Positions 1 through 9,347 of a stretch of 64,000 nt of DNA are shown piece by piece. The stretch spans positions 310,001-374,000 of the forward strand of contig NZ_NBYY01000009.1 in NCBI RefSeq assembly GCF_002464935.1, in the 5' to 3' direction. Under the pieces are notes generated by a model, which saw nothing but the letters and a program-made list of their open reading frames with translations, was not told where the DNA came from and did not search any database. Numbering within the stretch: position 1 is the stretch's first letter; each line of letters begins with the position of its first letter. This stretch comes from Candidatus Enterovibrio escicola. Its GTDB lineage: Bacteria; Pseudomonadota; Gammaproteobacteria; Enterobacterales; Vibrionaceae. The position numbers and the translations under genes were made by a program.

Positions 1-312
1 ATCACCAATGAAGGCCGCATGTTAGTTTTCCCAGTGAAAGAGTTACCTCAATTAGGTAAAGGAAAAGGTAATAAGATCATTAATATTCCTACTGTTAATG
101 CCAAAGCACGTAGGGGATGTCTAGTACAACTGTTCATTGTTCCAAAAGGGGCAAGAGTTACCTTGCATGCAGGTAAGCGTAAATTGTCTCTTAAGCAAAC
201 TGATATGGATAGATTCCGAGATAAACATGGTCAACCAGGCTGGTTGTTACCACGTGGCTTACAGCGTGTCACTTCGATTACCATTTCGACACTAGACAAA
301 GTGTCTAGTTGA
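1..312 (+). CDS. parC: DNA topoisomerase IV subunit A, C-terminal fragment (cut by window start)
   Basis: Frame 1 is open from the first base to a TGA at 310-312, giving about 103 residues of the C-terminal beta-propeller domain. Recognisable blocks are LPQLGKGKGNKIINIP, the AGKRKLSLK segment and the closing GWLLPRGLQRV, all typical of gammaproteobacterial ParC. ParC is the DNA-breaking subunit of topoisomerase IV, which decatenates daughter chromosomes in the cytoplasm. The next real gene is plsC, the usual Vibrionaceae neighbour, but here the two are separated by about 1.45 kb of IS30 debris. The 5' part lies outside the window, so whether the gene is complete cannot be judged. Confidence 0.93.
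   Translation: MTNEGRMLVFPVKELPQLGKGKGNKIINIPTVNAKARRGCLVQLFIVPKGARVTLHAGKRKLSLKQTDMDRFRDKHGQPGWLLPRGLQRVTSITISTLDKVSS
291..309 (+). terminator. small hairpin overlapping the parC stop
   Basis: Perfect 8-bp arms (ACTAGACA / TGTCTAGT) with a 3-nt loop span the last codons of parC. No T-run follows, so it is at best a weak or 3'-end-protecting structure. That it is a terminator is only an inference from position. Confidence 0.25.
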
Positions 313-540
313 GATACGTGATTACTGAAAATACAATATCCGAATGCATCCATAGGAATGAAGATGTCCCTGCATCTAGTTCATTTAATTGAAGTGATTA
401 AAGAGATGGACTTTGACGATAGCTACGTATTCTCCTCACAATTTAATACAGCCAAAACCTGTACTCTTCACTTCTATAGAGGAACATTCACCTAAATTTA
501 GATAATAACTACAACACTTGTACTCTAGCGTAAAATAAGA
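313..540. other. intergenic stretch, no gene seen
   Basis: AT-rich sequence after parC with stops in all frames. No promoter, RNA gene or IS end could be recognised. It is probably eroded spacer or very old IS sequence. Confidence 0.4.
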
Positions 541-1710
541 AGTAAACTACCAAAAGAGGGATGATCTTCTCTCCAAGAGAAAAAAGCAGTACTACCATGA
601 ATTATCATCAGTGGATTGTAAAAAAAGATACCAAATTGCAGCTAGTCTGGAACTGGAGATACCAATCTCCGATATTGTAAAAACAATCAAATACCATCGT
701 ATCTCAGTTCATCGAGAGCCAAAAAGATACTGTGATAACGGTTTTTATTACCCTAAACTTTTTAAGTTCTATCAACGAATAATTGTAATCGAGCAAGCAA
801 ATACAAAATACCCACAGATCAAAAATATTTCTTGTATCTGTTAATCAACACGATTGAAGTCAAAGCAAATATCACAGGTACTAACTAATGCAAAAGCACC
901 CGTCAGCCATGAGTGAATTTAGAGTTTTGTCGCAACCTATAAATGGCAAGGAGGCAAGCTCTATTGTTACTAAAGGCAGGGATAAAATCGATATGGAGAA
1001 AACCTCCAAGAAAAGGAGACAACCCTTAAAAACGCGTTCTCCATTGATGAGCGATCATCGTTTATAGAGAATCAGAAATGATTTGCTAATTGAGAAATTA
1101 ATACAGTTTTAGGTTAGGTATTCAATAAGTTAATTTCCGTCTAAAAAATGGATTTCTTCATAGTTACAAATCCTATTTGTAAACATAATATTGGCAGTAA
1201 TAGACAACTGGTTTACAAGTCATTCTAAACGAACAATTCAACTTATTGAATACATGACGCATCTTTTAGGCAAACATTGTACTGTTGCTATAGTCACGAT
1301 ATTAGAACGTAAAAGCCGTTTTTATTTAACTAAATAAGTGACATCGAAATCAGCATCTGACGTCACCTCAGCAATAATTGATTTACTGATGCCATCAAAA
1401 AGCAGGTCTGTCCGATTACGACAGATAATGTAGAAATTTTACTCATTATGAAGAAACAACAAAATCTTTGGATATTGAAAGTCACTTTGCCCACCGTTTT
1501 AATCTTCATGGAAACGAGGTAAAAAAATTTTTTATGGGATTTTGAGCCAGTATGTGAAGAAATGGCCAAACTTTAAAATGGTCACGAATAGCGATATTAC
1601 CTTCGCTTAAGCAAGGAGTAATCATCATCCTAAGGAATGTTTAGGATTTAAGTATCCTCCCGTTATTTTAAAAGAAATGGTATTAGAAGCGTGGTTGGAA
1701 AGTATTGTAT
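541..1710 (+). mobile_element. IS30-family element, heavily decayed transposase
   Basis: Conceptual translation across several frames gives pieces of an IS30-type DDE transposase in the right order. They are an N-terminal helix-turn-helix-like stretch at 611-844, a part resembling the IS30 core around 860-1130, a VAIVTILERKSRFYLTK-like catalytic block near 1280-1345, and a C-terminal piece (CLGFKYPPVILKE) near 1640-1680. Stops and frameshifts break every part. The last piece is in frame with the upstream extension of the plsC reading frame, so codons upstream of 1767 belong to the element and not to plsC. Outer boundaries are approximate. Confidence 0.65.
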
Positions 1711-1766
1711 TTCAAGCTCGAAGGCATGCTTACCCATCTTTCGATTCATCTATTTTAGGAGAAAAA

Positions 1767-2543
1767 ATGTACTTAATACTGAGACTGTTGGTTGTCACGG
1801 TGTTTGCGATTATCATGCTTGTTTTCGGTTGTGGTTATTGTTTATTTAGTCCAAAAAATCCCAAACATGTTCACAGATTTGGTCTTTTGTTCGGAAAGCT
1901 ATCGTATTTATTTGGTATCAAATTGGACTTACGTCAATCTGAGGCGTCCAAAGCAATTGGCACCTTCGTCTACGTTTCCAATCATCAAAGTTCTTGGGAT
2001 CTGGTTACGGTATCTAATGCCGTGCGCCCTAGAACCGTAACAGTAGGTAAAAGGAGTCTAGCCTTTATTCCGATATTCGGTACCCTCTATTGGTTGACAG
2101 GTAATATTTTAATTGATCGCAATAACCGCAATAAAGCCATGAGTACCATTGGTCAGGTAATCAAAAAGATCAGAGAAAATAATGTGTCTGTATGGCTGTT
2201 CCCTGAGGGGACACGTTCACGTGGTCGTGGGATACTCCCATTTAAAACAGGTGCATTTCATATAGCGGTTGGGGCGGGCGTTTCAATTGTACCTATCGTG
2301 TGTAGTTCTACGGGACATTTGAGTCTGTTACTGGGTGACAACGGCCATATTATTGTCGAAATCATGGATCCTATTTCAATCAAAGGCTATGGCAAAGAAC
2401 AAGTGCGAAAATTATCGAGGTATTGCCATGATGTTATGGCGATAAAATTGGCAGAGCTGGATGCAGAAGTCGCTAAGCTCAATAAGAAGGGAGCTATGAT
2501 CAAATCTGGTGTACAGATTCCAGAGCAGTATCCTGATGATTGA
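1767..2543 (+). CDS. plsC: 1-acyl-sn-glycerol-3-phosphate acyltransferase with an IS-derived C-terminal tail
   Basis: PlsC acylates lysophosphatidic acid to phosphatidic acid at the inner membrane, the second acylation of phospholipid synthesis. I chose the ATG at 1767 because an AGGAG ribosome site lies 5 bases upstream and the protein then starts with the expected N-terminal membrane helix (MYLILRLLVVTVFAIIMLVF). The open frame runs about 30 codons further upstream, but that part is IS30 remnant. Catalytic motif I is NHQSSWD, and motif III is FPEGTRSRGRG. The native C-terminus is altered: from codon GGA at 2489-2491 onward the frame reads into the IS256 element at 2490-3755. About 17 residues and the TGA stop are therefore IS-encoded. 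Removing the IS and one target copy would restore an end of Asn-Lys-Lys-Lys-stop. The catalytic core is intact, so the enzyme is probably active. Confidence 0.93.
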   Translation: MYLILRLLVVTVFAIIMLVFGCGYCLFSPKNPKHVHRFGLLFGKLSYLFGIKLDLRQSEASKAIGTFVYVSNHQSSWDLVTVSNAVRPRTVTVGKRSLAFIPIFGTLYWLTGNILIDRNNRNKAMSTIGQVIKKIRENNVSVWLFPEGTRSRGRGILPFKTGAFHIAVGAGVSIVPIVCSSTGHLSLLLGDNGHIIVEIMDPISIKGYGKEQVRKLSRYCHDVMAIKLAELDAEVAKLNKKGAMIKSGVQIPEQYPDD

Positions 2544-3755
2544 CATTTGTTTCATGGGTGCTATCTCTAAATTTCACGCCTTTGATGATATCTGCGAGTA
2601 ATTTAAAGCCTCTCAGGCTACGCCAGTTAACCTCAGCGGTTCGCATCAGTTTACAAACAATTGCAGTGTCGTTTTTTGGCTTTCACAATTCTTGGTGTTA
2701 TTCATTCTTAGTCTCACTGTTGCAAACATTGATTTAATGGGGTTGGTCGTTCGAATATGTGTCCAGTGCTCGGAGGGAAAATCGTAAAATGCCCGTATTT
2801 CCACTTTGTCTTTGGTCAGGCACTCTGCTGCTTTGGGATATTTAGCACCATATCGTGTTTCGAACTGTCCAAAGGCTTTCTGTACCTCTTCTTGTGTCTC
2901 CGCCATCCAGATATCATGAAGCGTTTCTTTTATTTTTGGTTGAACAGATTTTGTGGCTGTGTTTAATGCATTGACTGTTTTGTGTACCCAGCAGCGCTGA
3001 TGACACGACGTTGGCCAATACTTTGCCACTGCATTCCAGAAACCGAAAGCACCATCAACAACGGAGAACACTTCCTTGCGGCCGGCATCATCGACACCGA
3101 TGACAACAAGCAGGAAAAGCTTATCATCCATCCTAACTTTGCAGTAAAAACCATCGGCTAAAATGTAGACATATCACTGTTTACTTAGATCGCGCTTACG
3201 CTACTGGTTGTATTTTACTTCCCACTGCTGTGTGAATCGAGAAATAATATTTACTGACAACCCCTTGGCTTACTTACCTAAGAGCGATTCCAAGTCTGAC
3301 TGCATAGCGCCCGTTGATATCCCCCGCAGATAAAGCCAAGGAATAGCTCTTCTATGGTTTTGATTCACTTGAAATAGGGTAGAACTAGTGTCTTGTTGAA
3401 CTTGATCTCGCTCCCTGTTCTATCTCGAACCGTTGTAACGTTGATGACAATGTCGCCGAGCCCAGTTTGTGGATGCAGCTCACCATTGCGAACCACTCCC
3501 TAATTTCCATTAGCTTGGAGTGATGTAAAATTATCAAGCAAGGATTGAACCTCTGCTTCTATAGCTTGAGATAACAACTGCTGTATACCTTGTTTTAGCA
3601 GTTCATTAAGCAGGTTTTATAGTTTATAAAACTCGGTAACGTTATGATTATTGTCCATGCGTGTATTCCTTGTTGGTTATTGATCTAACAATATCAATCA
3701 ATAGGTTACACCACATTATTTCCTACCCATACACCAGAAATCACGATAGCTCCAT
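2490..3755 (-). mobile_element. IS256-family insertion sequence with 8-bp target duplication
   Basis: About 1.27 kb bounded by related ends (GGAGCTAT... and ...ATAGCTCC, each with a CTGGTGTA block just inside) and flanked by the direct repeat ATAAGAAG at 2482-2489 and 3756-3763. The transposase is on the minus strand. The longest open piece, 2646-3131, encodes a Mutator-type core with the CHQRCWVHKT signature and a C-terminal HIRTTNPIKSMFATVRLR block. The N-terminal part (start near 3658) and the C-terminus are broken by frameshifts and stops, and a segment of the catalytic region is deleted compared with the second copy at 12.7 kb. The element is therefore dead, but its ends and target duplication are still readable. 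Its left end overlaps the plsC 3' end. Confidence 0.85.
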
Positions 3756-3763
3756 AAGAAGAA

Positions 3764-4226
3764 ATAAAATACATTATTTGTTGAACAAAAGTATATATAC
3801 ACAAACAATTGAAGATATTTTTTTAGAAATCATCAGGGTATTCAATTCGAAATAAATCCTCATAGGAATAATTAATCGATTTCACATGGATGAAACAACG
3901 AAATATGCGAAAAAAAATATCTTCCACTAGGACTGGATTTCTCATACCACGCGCGGTGCGGTCAGTATTGAAAATATATCATTACACTTTTAAAAGGATG
4001 CCTTGATCACGAAATCAATAAATCTCGATAAAACCTGTATCTTCAAGTTATTTTGGTAGATATCACGGTAGGAAAGAGCGTAGGATGTAGTCTGTATCTT
4101 ACCAGTTTATAGGTAAACAAGTGTGCTTACAAAATTGTAGGTATTCATCACGTTTGATGTGGCTATCAGACCAGAAAAAAGAGATACTGGATGCTGAATT
4201 AAATAGAGTAGGGAAATGTCACAGGC
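3764..4226. other. intergenic stretch downstream of IS256, no gene
   Basis: Starts with the original plsC stop context and continues as AT-rich sequence with no open frame that resembles a protein. A segment near 3990-4045 is loosely similar to sequence near 9090-9150, which may be an old shared repeat. Nothing else recognised. Confidence 0.4.
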
Positions 4227-4694
4227 TTAATTTCTTTCGGTCATAATTTCGCGAGAAAACACTTTCTCACAATATCTACATTTCAAATATACATCATCCG
4301 ATTTCAATACCACTTTGAAACTGCTTTCTATGGCTTCTTCATCATGAGTAATACAGTTAGTGTTCGGGCAATAGAACACTCCATTGATGGTGCTTGGTAA
4401 GGTCAGTGGTAGCTTGGCAACCACTGCATAATTTTCAATTTGATTAACGGTGGCTTTCGGTGCATACAGTGCCAATTGCTTAGCTTGCTCTTCGTTGATG
4501 AAGATGTTTTCAATCTTGATTATATCTTTCGCATTTAATACAGAAGAATGCAAGTTAAGACCTATTGTTACCCGTTCACAGGTATTATATAGTTTAAAGA
4601 GTTTCATAACCTTAAAACCAATATTTGCTGGAATATGGTCAATTACAGTACCATCTTTAATTGCTTCAACCTGCAGTTTTGTTTCTTTGACCAT
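4227..4694 (-). CDS. pyrI: aspartate carbamoyltransferase regulatory subunit
   Basis: 155 residues, the normal size. PyrI binds CTP/ATP in its N-terminal allosteric domain and forms dimers that hold together the PyrB trimers of the ATCase holoenzyme. The zinc domain is complete: four cysteines in the pattern CPNTNC then CRYC near residues 109-114 and 138-141. It is the second gene of a minus-strand pyrB-pyrI operon, 18 bases after pyrB, and is presumably co-transcribed from the attenuated promoter upstream of pyrB. Confidence 0.97.
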   Translation of the reverse strand: MVKETKLQVEAIKDGTVIDHIPANIGFKVMKLFKLYNTCERVTIGLNLHSSVLNAKDIIKIENIFINEEQAKQLALYAPKATVNQIENYAVVAKLPLTLPSTINGVFYCPNTNCITHDEEAIESSFKVVLKSDDVYLKCRYCEKVFSREIMTERN

Positions 4695-4712
4695 TTACGT
4701 GCACTCCCTGCT

Positions 4713-5642
4713 TCATAGTTCTTTGTTAATGACCAACGCCAGTAATGCTTGTCGCGCATATACTCCATTTTCGGCCTGTTGGAAATAGTAGGCATATGGG
4801 GTTTTATCAACCGCGACGGTAATTTCATCGACCCTTGGAAGGGGGTGGAGTACTTTAAGGTTGCTACGTGCATGCTCAAGTACGGGTGTATCAAGAATAA
4901 ATGATTCTTTGATGTGGGCATATTCTGATTCATCGAACCGTTCTTTCTGTACACGAGTCATATAGATAATATCAAGCTCTGATACTACTTCTTCGATAGT
5001 TTCATGAGGCCGATATGTAATGCATGCTTCGTTGAGCTCTTCTAATATATACTCCGGCATCGCAAGTGCTTCAGGGGAAATGAAGTAGAAGTGATTGTTG
5101 TTGAATTTCGATAGCGCCTGAGCCAATGAGTGTACGGTACGTCCGTATTTGAGATCACCAACCATAGTGATGTTGAGATTGTCGAGACGTCCTTGGGTTT
5201 CATAAATACTGAAGAGATCTAGCAACGTTTGTGTAGGGTGCTGGTTTGCACCATCACCACCATTAATCACTGGCACACCATTGGAAAATTCGGATGCTAA
5301 ACGTGCTGAACCTTCTTTTGGATGACGAATCACAAAGGCATCGACGTACGAGGAGATCACTTGAACAGAGTCAGACAAAGTCTCGCCTTTTTTACCAAAA
5401 GAGGTATGACTGCCATCTGGAAAACCTATCACACTCCCGCCAAGACGCTGTACCGCAGTTTCGAATGACAAACGGGTACGGGTAGAAGCTTCAAAGAAGC
5501 AACTTGCAACGACTTTATTTTGCAGCAACATTGGGTGTGGGAGAGCTTTCAACTTACCAGCTGTGTCGACGATCAACTCCAATTCTTCACGAGACAATTC
5601 TGGAATCGAGATGATATGTTTGCTGTACAGCGAGGTCACCAT
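4713..5642 (-). CDS. pyrB: aspartate carbamoyltransferase catalytic subunit
   Basis: 309 residues (about 311 in E. coli). It catalyses carbamoyl phosphate + aspartate to carbamoyl aspartate, the committed step of pyrimidine synthesis. Carbamoyl-phosphate binding motif [10 protein letters not shown] is near residues 53-62, followed by the HPTQTLLDL block and the HPLPRVDEI segment near the C-terminus. All family motifs are intact. The gene is followed by pyrI and preceded by a classic attenuator and a sigma-70-like promoter. In related Vibrionaceae I expect argF/rraB nearby. Here rraB lies near 53.6 kb, which suggests rearrangement. Confidence 0.97.
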   Translation of the reverse strand: MVTSLYSKHIISIPELSREELELIVDTAGKLKALPHPMLLQNKVVASCFFEASTRTRLSFETAVQRLGGSVIGFPDGSHTSFGKKGETLSDSVQVISSYVDAFVIRHPKEGSARLASEFSNGVPVINGGDGANQHPTQTLLDLFSIYETQGRLDNLNITMVGDLKYGRTVHSLAQALSKFNNNHFYFISPEALAMPEYILEELNEACITYRPHETIEEVVSELDIIYMTRVQKERFDESEYAHIKESFILDTPVLEHARSNLKVLHPLPRVDEITVAVDKTPYAYYFQQAENGVYARQALLALVINKEL

Positions 5643-5678
5643 GTCTTCTCTTTTACTGTGGATAGTATATTCTGATCA

Positions 5679-5707
5679 AAAAAACCTCCTTGATCAGGAG
5701 GTTTTTT
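5679..5707 (-). terminator. pyrBI attenuator hairpin
   Basis: Perfect 12-bp arms (AAAAAACCTCCT / AGGAGGTTTTTT) around a 5-nt loop, 37 bases upstream of the pyrB start on the minus strand, and followed by Ts. This is the arrangement of the UTP-sensitive pyrBI attenuator known in enteric bacteria and Vibrio. A short U-rich leader frame (MYFIITVL then TGA) ends just before the hairpin and could be the leader peptide that couples translation to termination. The leader assignment is an inference. Confidence 0.85.
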
Positions 5708-5786
5708 CTCAAAGTACAGTGATTATAAAATACATTATCTATACCATAAGTATGGCACGTTCCATGCCTTCTACGAGCTATCGTTA

Positions 5787-5815
5787 ATTATACACCTATT
5801 CTCTATCAGGTACAA
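5787..5815 (-). promoter_or_regulatory. pyrBI promoter (-35 TTGTAC, -10 TATAAT)
   Basis: On the minus strand, TTGTAC at 5810-5815 and a perfect TATAAT at 5787-5792 are separated by 17 bases, about 80 bases upstream of the attenuator stem. Position and quality fit the pyrBI promoter. Confidence 0.75.
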
Positions 5816-6249
5816 GGGTTCATCTGTTTTACCGTTGGCAACTAAGAAATATGTCTATATCCAGAGAACTTAAAGATATAGGTTTCAGCGAGCTCTACTG
5901 GTGTCATGATCAAGCCCTCCATTTGTAAGTGGAATAATCTCAATCAAAAATGGATAACACTAAACATGACGTTAGTAACGTTCTCCCTACGGGAGACTCT
6001 TAGGGCACCCATTCGTCATTAAATCCCCGTGAGATAGGTTGATTATTTTATGAGCCCTTGCCTAGAACTAAACGCACGGGTGACCTTTGAAATCAAGCAT
6101 ATTTAAGTTGTTTGAGTATATTGTGTGAGTATTCTTATTTTGTGGTAATAGGTAGGTGTCTCTCAATAATAACATTCAAGCTCATATAAAAAGTGTAGTT
6201 TAGTGTCGGTTGTACCGCTAGTATACCGAGGGTACAGCACTGTTCAAAG
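5816..6249. other. intergenic stretch, no gene seen
   Basis: No convincing open frame or RNA gene. Stops are frequent in every frame. Probably an eroded former gene, not identifiable by eye. Confidence 0.4.
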
Positions 6250-6928
6250 CTAAGCACAGATATGCCAATTTACCAACTCGACGGTGAACTCAATACCATC
6301 TTGTTTCAACATACCTGTCAACGGAGCAATAAAACTACTTTTAAGGTAGAAATTAAAGTGCATATCCCAGATAATTTTTACAGTGTATACTCTCATCATC
6401 TTGCATTGAAGATGGCTAAATAAACCTGCTCCAACACCAAGCACACGCTGACTTTTCGTTGTATTTCAGAGAAAAGAAAGACGTTCATTCATGAGCCTCT
6501 CAGCACGCATACGTCACCCGATGTAATTGGCGGCGAACTGGTTCTAAAGTACGATGTGTTACTCAGTAAAAACACTATTTACCGTATATATGGAATGACA
6601 AGAGTAATGGCGGGGCGCTATACAAGGATCTTCCCCACCATAGCAAACCCTACAAAATCAAAATGAGAAGAGGCGATAAAAAAGAATCGTGTTGACATTA
6701 AGAAACGGCCTAAGATCACAAACAAAAAGACAGTGTCTGGTCATTTCGAAATTACCACTGTCGCTGAGACTAGGCACAAGTCTTTCCTGCTTACCGTGGT
6801 AGATAAAACTAATAAACTCTGCTGCATCATAAAAATGCCCAATAAGCAGGTGAATACAGTGGTGGAGACATTTATTAATATTATAAATTCCATCTTCCCT
6901 GACTTCAACAGGCGTTGTTGATTAAATC
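6250..6928 (+). mobile_element. IS30-family remnant ending in a short IS5 end
   Basis: Same element as the copy at 11.9-12.66 kb. Shared stretches include the segment read as VYSHHLALKMAK, then HERLSAHTSPDVIGGELVLKYDV, then a YKDL..KPYKIKM block and a catalytic piece at 6733-6921. Many stops and frameshifts. At 6911-6928 an IS5-type terminal sequence (GGCGTTGTTGATTAAATC) directly precedes the IS982 copy, so at least three elements meet here. Confidence 0.6.
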
Positions 6929-7699
6929 AACCTGAGCTCCGCATAAGAAATGAACTAAATGCCAAAGTCCCGATCTGATCGTTTGAAATAAACTATTGAC
7001 TCCATCAGGACTTGGGCATGAATAACTTAGACGCTGTTTTCGTCGATGTTGACGACTTCTGCCAGACTTTCCTCTCTGTATGATAAAAACACCTAATTTC
7101 TTCCGGTATCAAACAAAGAAACAAGCCTTCTCGCCTCTTACGTTAGCAAAGTGATAACGATAGTGATAGCTTTCCATCAATCTGGGTATCGAGACTTCAA
7201 AACCTATTACATCTATTTTGTTTATCGCTACTTACACCAACGAGTTTCCTGAATTAGTTAATTACACGAGGATGTTCAAGCTTATGCAAGGTATTTTAGT
7301 TCCACTTTGCTCTTACCTCAGATATCAGGTTTTTGAAGGTACCGAGAAGCGAGGAAAAGGAACTATGGGGTGGTTATACAGAGATAAAGGTTATATATCT
7401 GATCCATTGGAGCAGGAACTTGCAGACAAGGGAGTGATACTGATAACGGGTGTAAAAAGAATATGAAATCCGAAGTGATGAAACTGTTAAACCGCCTGAT
7501 GCTCCGGAAACAATTTATTATTAAAACCATTTTTGACCAACTAAAAAATATATCCCAAATCGAGCATTTTAGCACCGTAGTTGTATTCATTTTATGCTTA
7601 ACTTACTGTCGGGACTTATCGCATATTCATTTCAGCCAAAAAAGCTGAGCATCCAGATGATTAGGTTTGATAAGCAAGTGCTTATGCAGATCTGAGGTT
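6929..7699 (+). mobile_element. IS982-family copy with internal deletion
   Basis: Left end AACCTGAGCTCCGCATAAG and right end CAGATCTGAGGTT match the other IS982 copies. Translation pieces include DVDDFCQTF at the N-terminus, MFKLMQGILVPLCSYL, and the C-terminal [19 protein letters not shown] block. About 200 bp encoding the first catalytic Asp region is missing: the sequence jumps from the KRGKGTMGW block straight to the RDKGYIS block. The element stops 20 bases short of the CPBP gene's stop codon. Confidence 0.85.
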
Positions 7700-7718
7700 A
7701 TTTATACCCTGTGCAAAT

Positions 7719-8549
7719 TTAACCCGAAGAAAGAGGGTAGGTAAAGAAAATTAGATGAGAAAAATTGAAGAAAAAGTGAACCAACACTGCAGCCCAGAGG
7801 CGACCGGAAAAGTGGAAAATCAATCCGTACCCTAGACCTGCAAGTGAAGCAAAAACGACCAGAAGTAACCCGCCTGATAAATGTGCCAAACCAAAGAGAG
7901 TACTAGCAATGAGCAAACCAAAAACCAATCCAAACCGCTGACTTAATGACCGTTGTAAAAATCCCCTAAAAAAGGCTTCTTCAACCACACATGTAAATAG
8001 AAGGTTTTTGATTAAAAAGAGCCACCACCAGTTTGGTATTGAGAATTCCAGTTCTAGTTTACCAAAGGTAGATGCAATCGGCAGCAGAGCAAACAAGGGA
8101 ATAGTTGTAGCAACAATTGCTTGGAGGTTTTGTTTATGAATTTTACTGAGTAAGTCAGGATACGATAGTAATAACGCGAAGAATATCATTGGCTTGTCAA
8201 GATCAAGGTACATGTTGAAGGGAATACTTTGTGGCCCTGAAAATACATTATCTAGCACTCTGACATTATTAAATCCTGGGATAAGATGAAACCATAAGGA
8301 GAGCGACCAGAGAAACAAAAAACTATATCCGACGTAGCAAAGGGGAGGTTTTTGTTTTGATGTGTGATGTGCCACACCAAAACCTACTAAGACACTGAGG
8401 AGAGCGACAGCAGAGAGACGATCATTAACAAATGCAATTAAGAGTCCTATTACAGCCATGCTGATTGACATTCTTTTTTGCTTAGAAAAAGCAGCTATGA
8501 TTCCAAACGCAAGTAATATCCAGACAAAATATATTCCAATAACTTCCAT
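7719..8549 (-). CDS. CPBP family intramembrane metalloprotease
   Basis: About 276 residues, mostly hydrophobic, with seven or eight predicted membrane helices. The CPBP (Abi, PF02517) core is in the C-terminal half: the EEAFFRG motif carrying the paired glutamates and Arg, then a conserved His in GLAHLSGG and the HFFFN motif in the last helix. This family includes Rce1-like proteases and bacteriocin-immunity proteins; the substrate here is unknown. I prefer the ATG at 8547-8549, which has a GAGG site 7 bases upstream, over the GTG two codons earlier. It stands alone between an IS982 copy and a gene-free stretch. All metal-site motifs are present, so it may be active. Confidence 0.85.
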   Translation of the reverse strand: MEVIGIYFVWILLAFGIIAAFSKQKRMSISMAVIGLLIAFVNDRLSAVALLSVLVGFGVAHHTSKQKPPLCYVGYSFLFLWSLSLWFHLIPGFNNVRVLDNVFSGPQSIPFNMYLDLDKPMIFFALLLSYPDLLSKIHKQNLQAIVATTIPLFALLPIASTFGKLELEFSIPNWWWLFLIKNLLFTCVVEEAFFRGFLQRSLSQRFGLVFGLLIASTLFGLAHLSGGLLLVVFASLAGLGYGLIFHFSGRLWAAVLVHFFFNFSHLIFFTYPLSSG

Positions 8550-8555
8550 AGTCAC

Positions 8556-9347
8556 CTCAAGTGATACTGCTCCGATAGTACGGAGATATAGCTGAGCAGG
8601 CGTAGCTATATACTAAAGGTGCATCCTTAGAAATGTCAGTCAGATCCGTATAGTTGTAGTATCAAGCATCGAACAACCGTGTCTATCTCTTTCAGCCTGA
8701 TCAGCAGTCTGCAGTGCCCCTCTTAGCCTGTCTTATTTCAGCTAAGAGCCTAGAGCTTTTTTCTCGCTGCCGTTGTCGGAGGATTTAATGAGGGGGAGCG
8801 TGACGCGTTTCATGAACTGACGATCACTCGTCTTTAATACTCACGTCACTTACACCAAAACTTTTGTATCAGAGTATTTGTTTCATCAATATTAGTTCAA
8901 GTGACTCTGTAGTAATATAGCTTTCTCTTCTTCATTCCACCAATTTAATCAACGGGTGGGATCGTTCAACAGCCTGAAACCGATCAAAAGATCGGTCGTC
9001 ACTTTCTGATGCTCTATGGTTGATTCCGGTAGTCAACAGGAAACTAGTTAACAATTACTTTTAATGGAACCACTATACCTACAAAGGAATACTTTGATCA
9101 TAACATCAATAAAGCTTGCTAAAACCTACATCTTTAAGTCCTTTGAGTATACAGTTAACTAGGTTTGAATAACTAGTACTAATACAAGCCTGAGGGTAAT
9201 CAGTCCGCTAACATAAGAGCCTCTTCAAGAAAACACACGGAGGTATCATCTACCATTAACAGAACAATTTAGCTGCTTAATTGCATAACAAAGTAGGTTT
9301 AAGCGTGCGCTCTTTCTTCTAATGACTATTTGATAGTCCCAACTCCA
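8556..9347. other. gene-free stretch between CPBP protease and chemoreceptor
   Basis: About 790 bases without a plausible gene. A small inverted repeat (ACCGATC / GATCGGT) lies near 8979-8995. The part near 9090-9150 resembles sequence near 3990-4045. Otherwise nothing recognised. Confidence 0.4.

Noticed and set aside
1677..1766. Upstream ATG extending plsC by 30 codons
   Set aside because: The extension is read from IS30 remnant sequence, and the AGGAG site points to 1767.
3661..3855. 64-codon plus-strand frame spanning the IS256 right end
   Set aside because: Crosses the IS boundary and the target duplication; not an ancestral gene.
8977..8996. ACCGATC/GATCGGT inverted repeat as a terminator
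   Set aside because: No T-run and no gene ending nearby on either strand; kept only as a note in the gene-free stretch.
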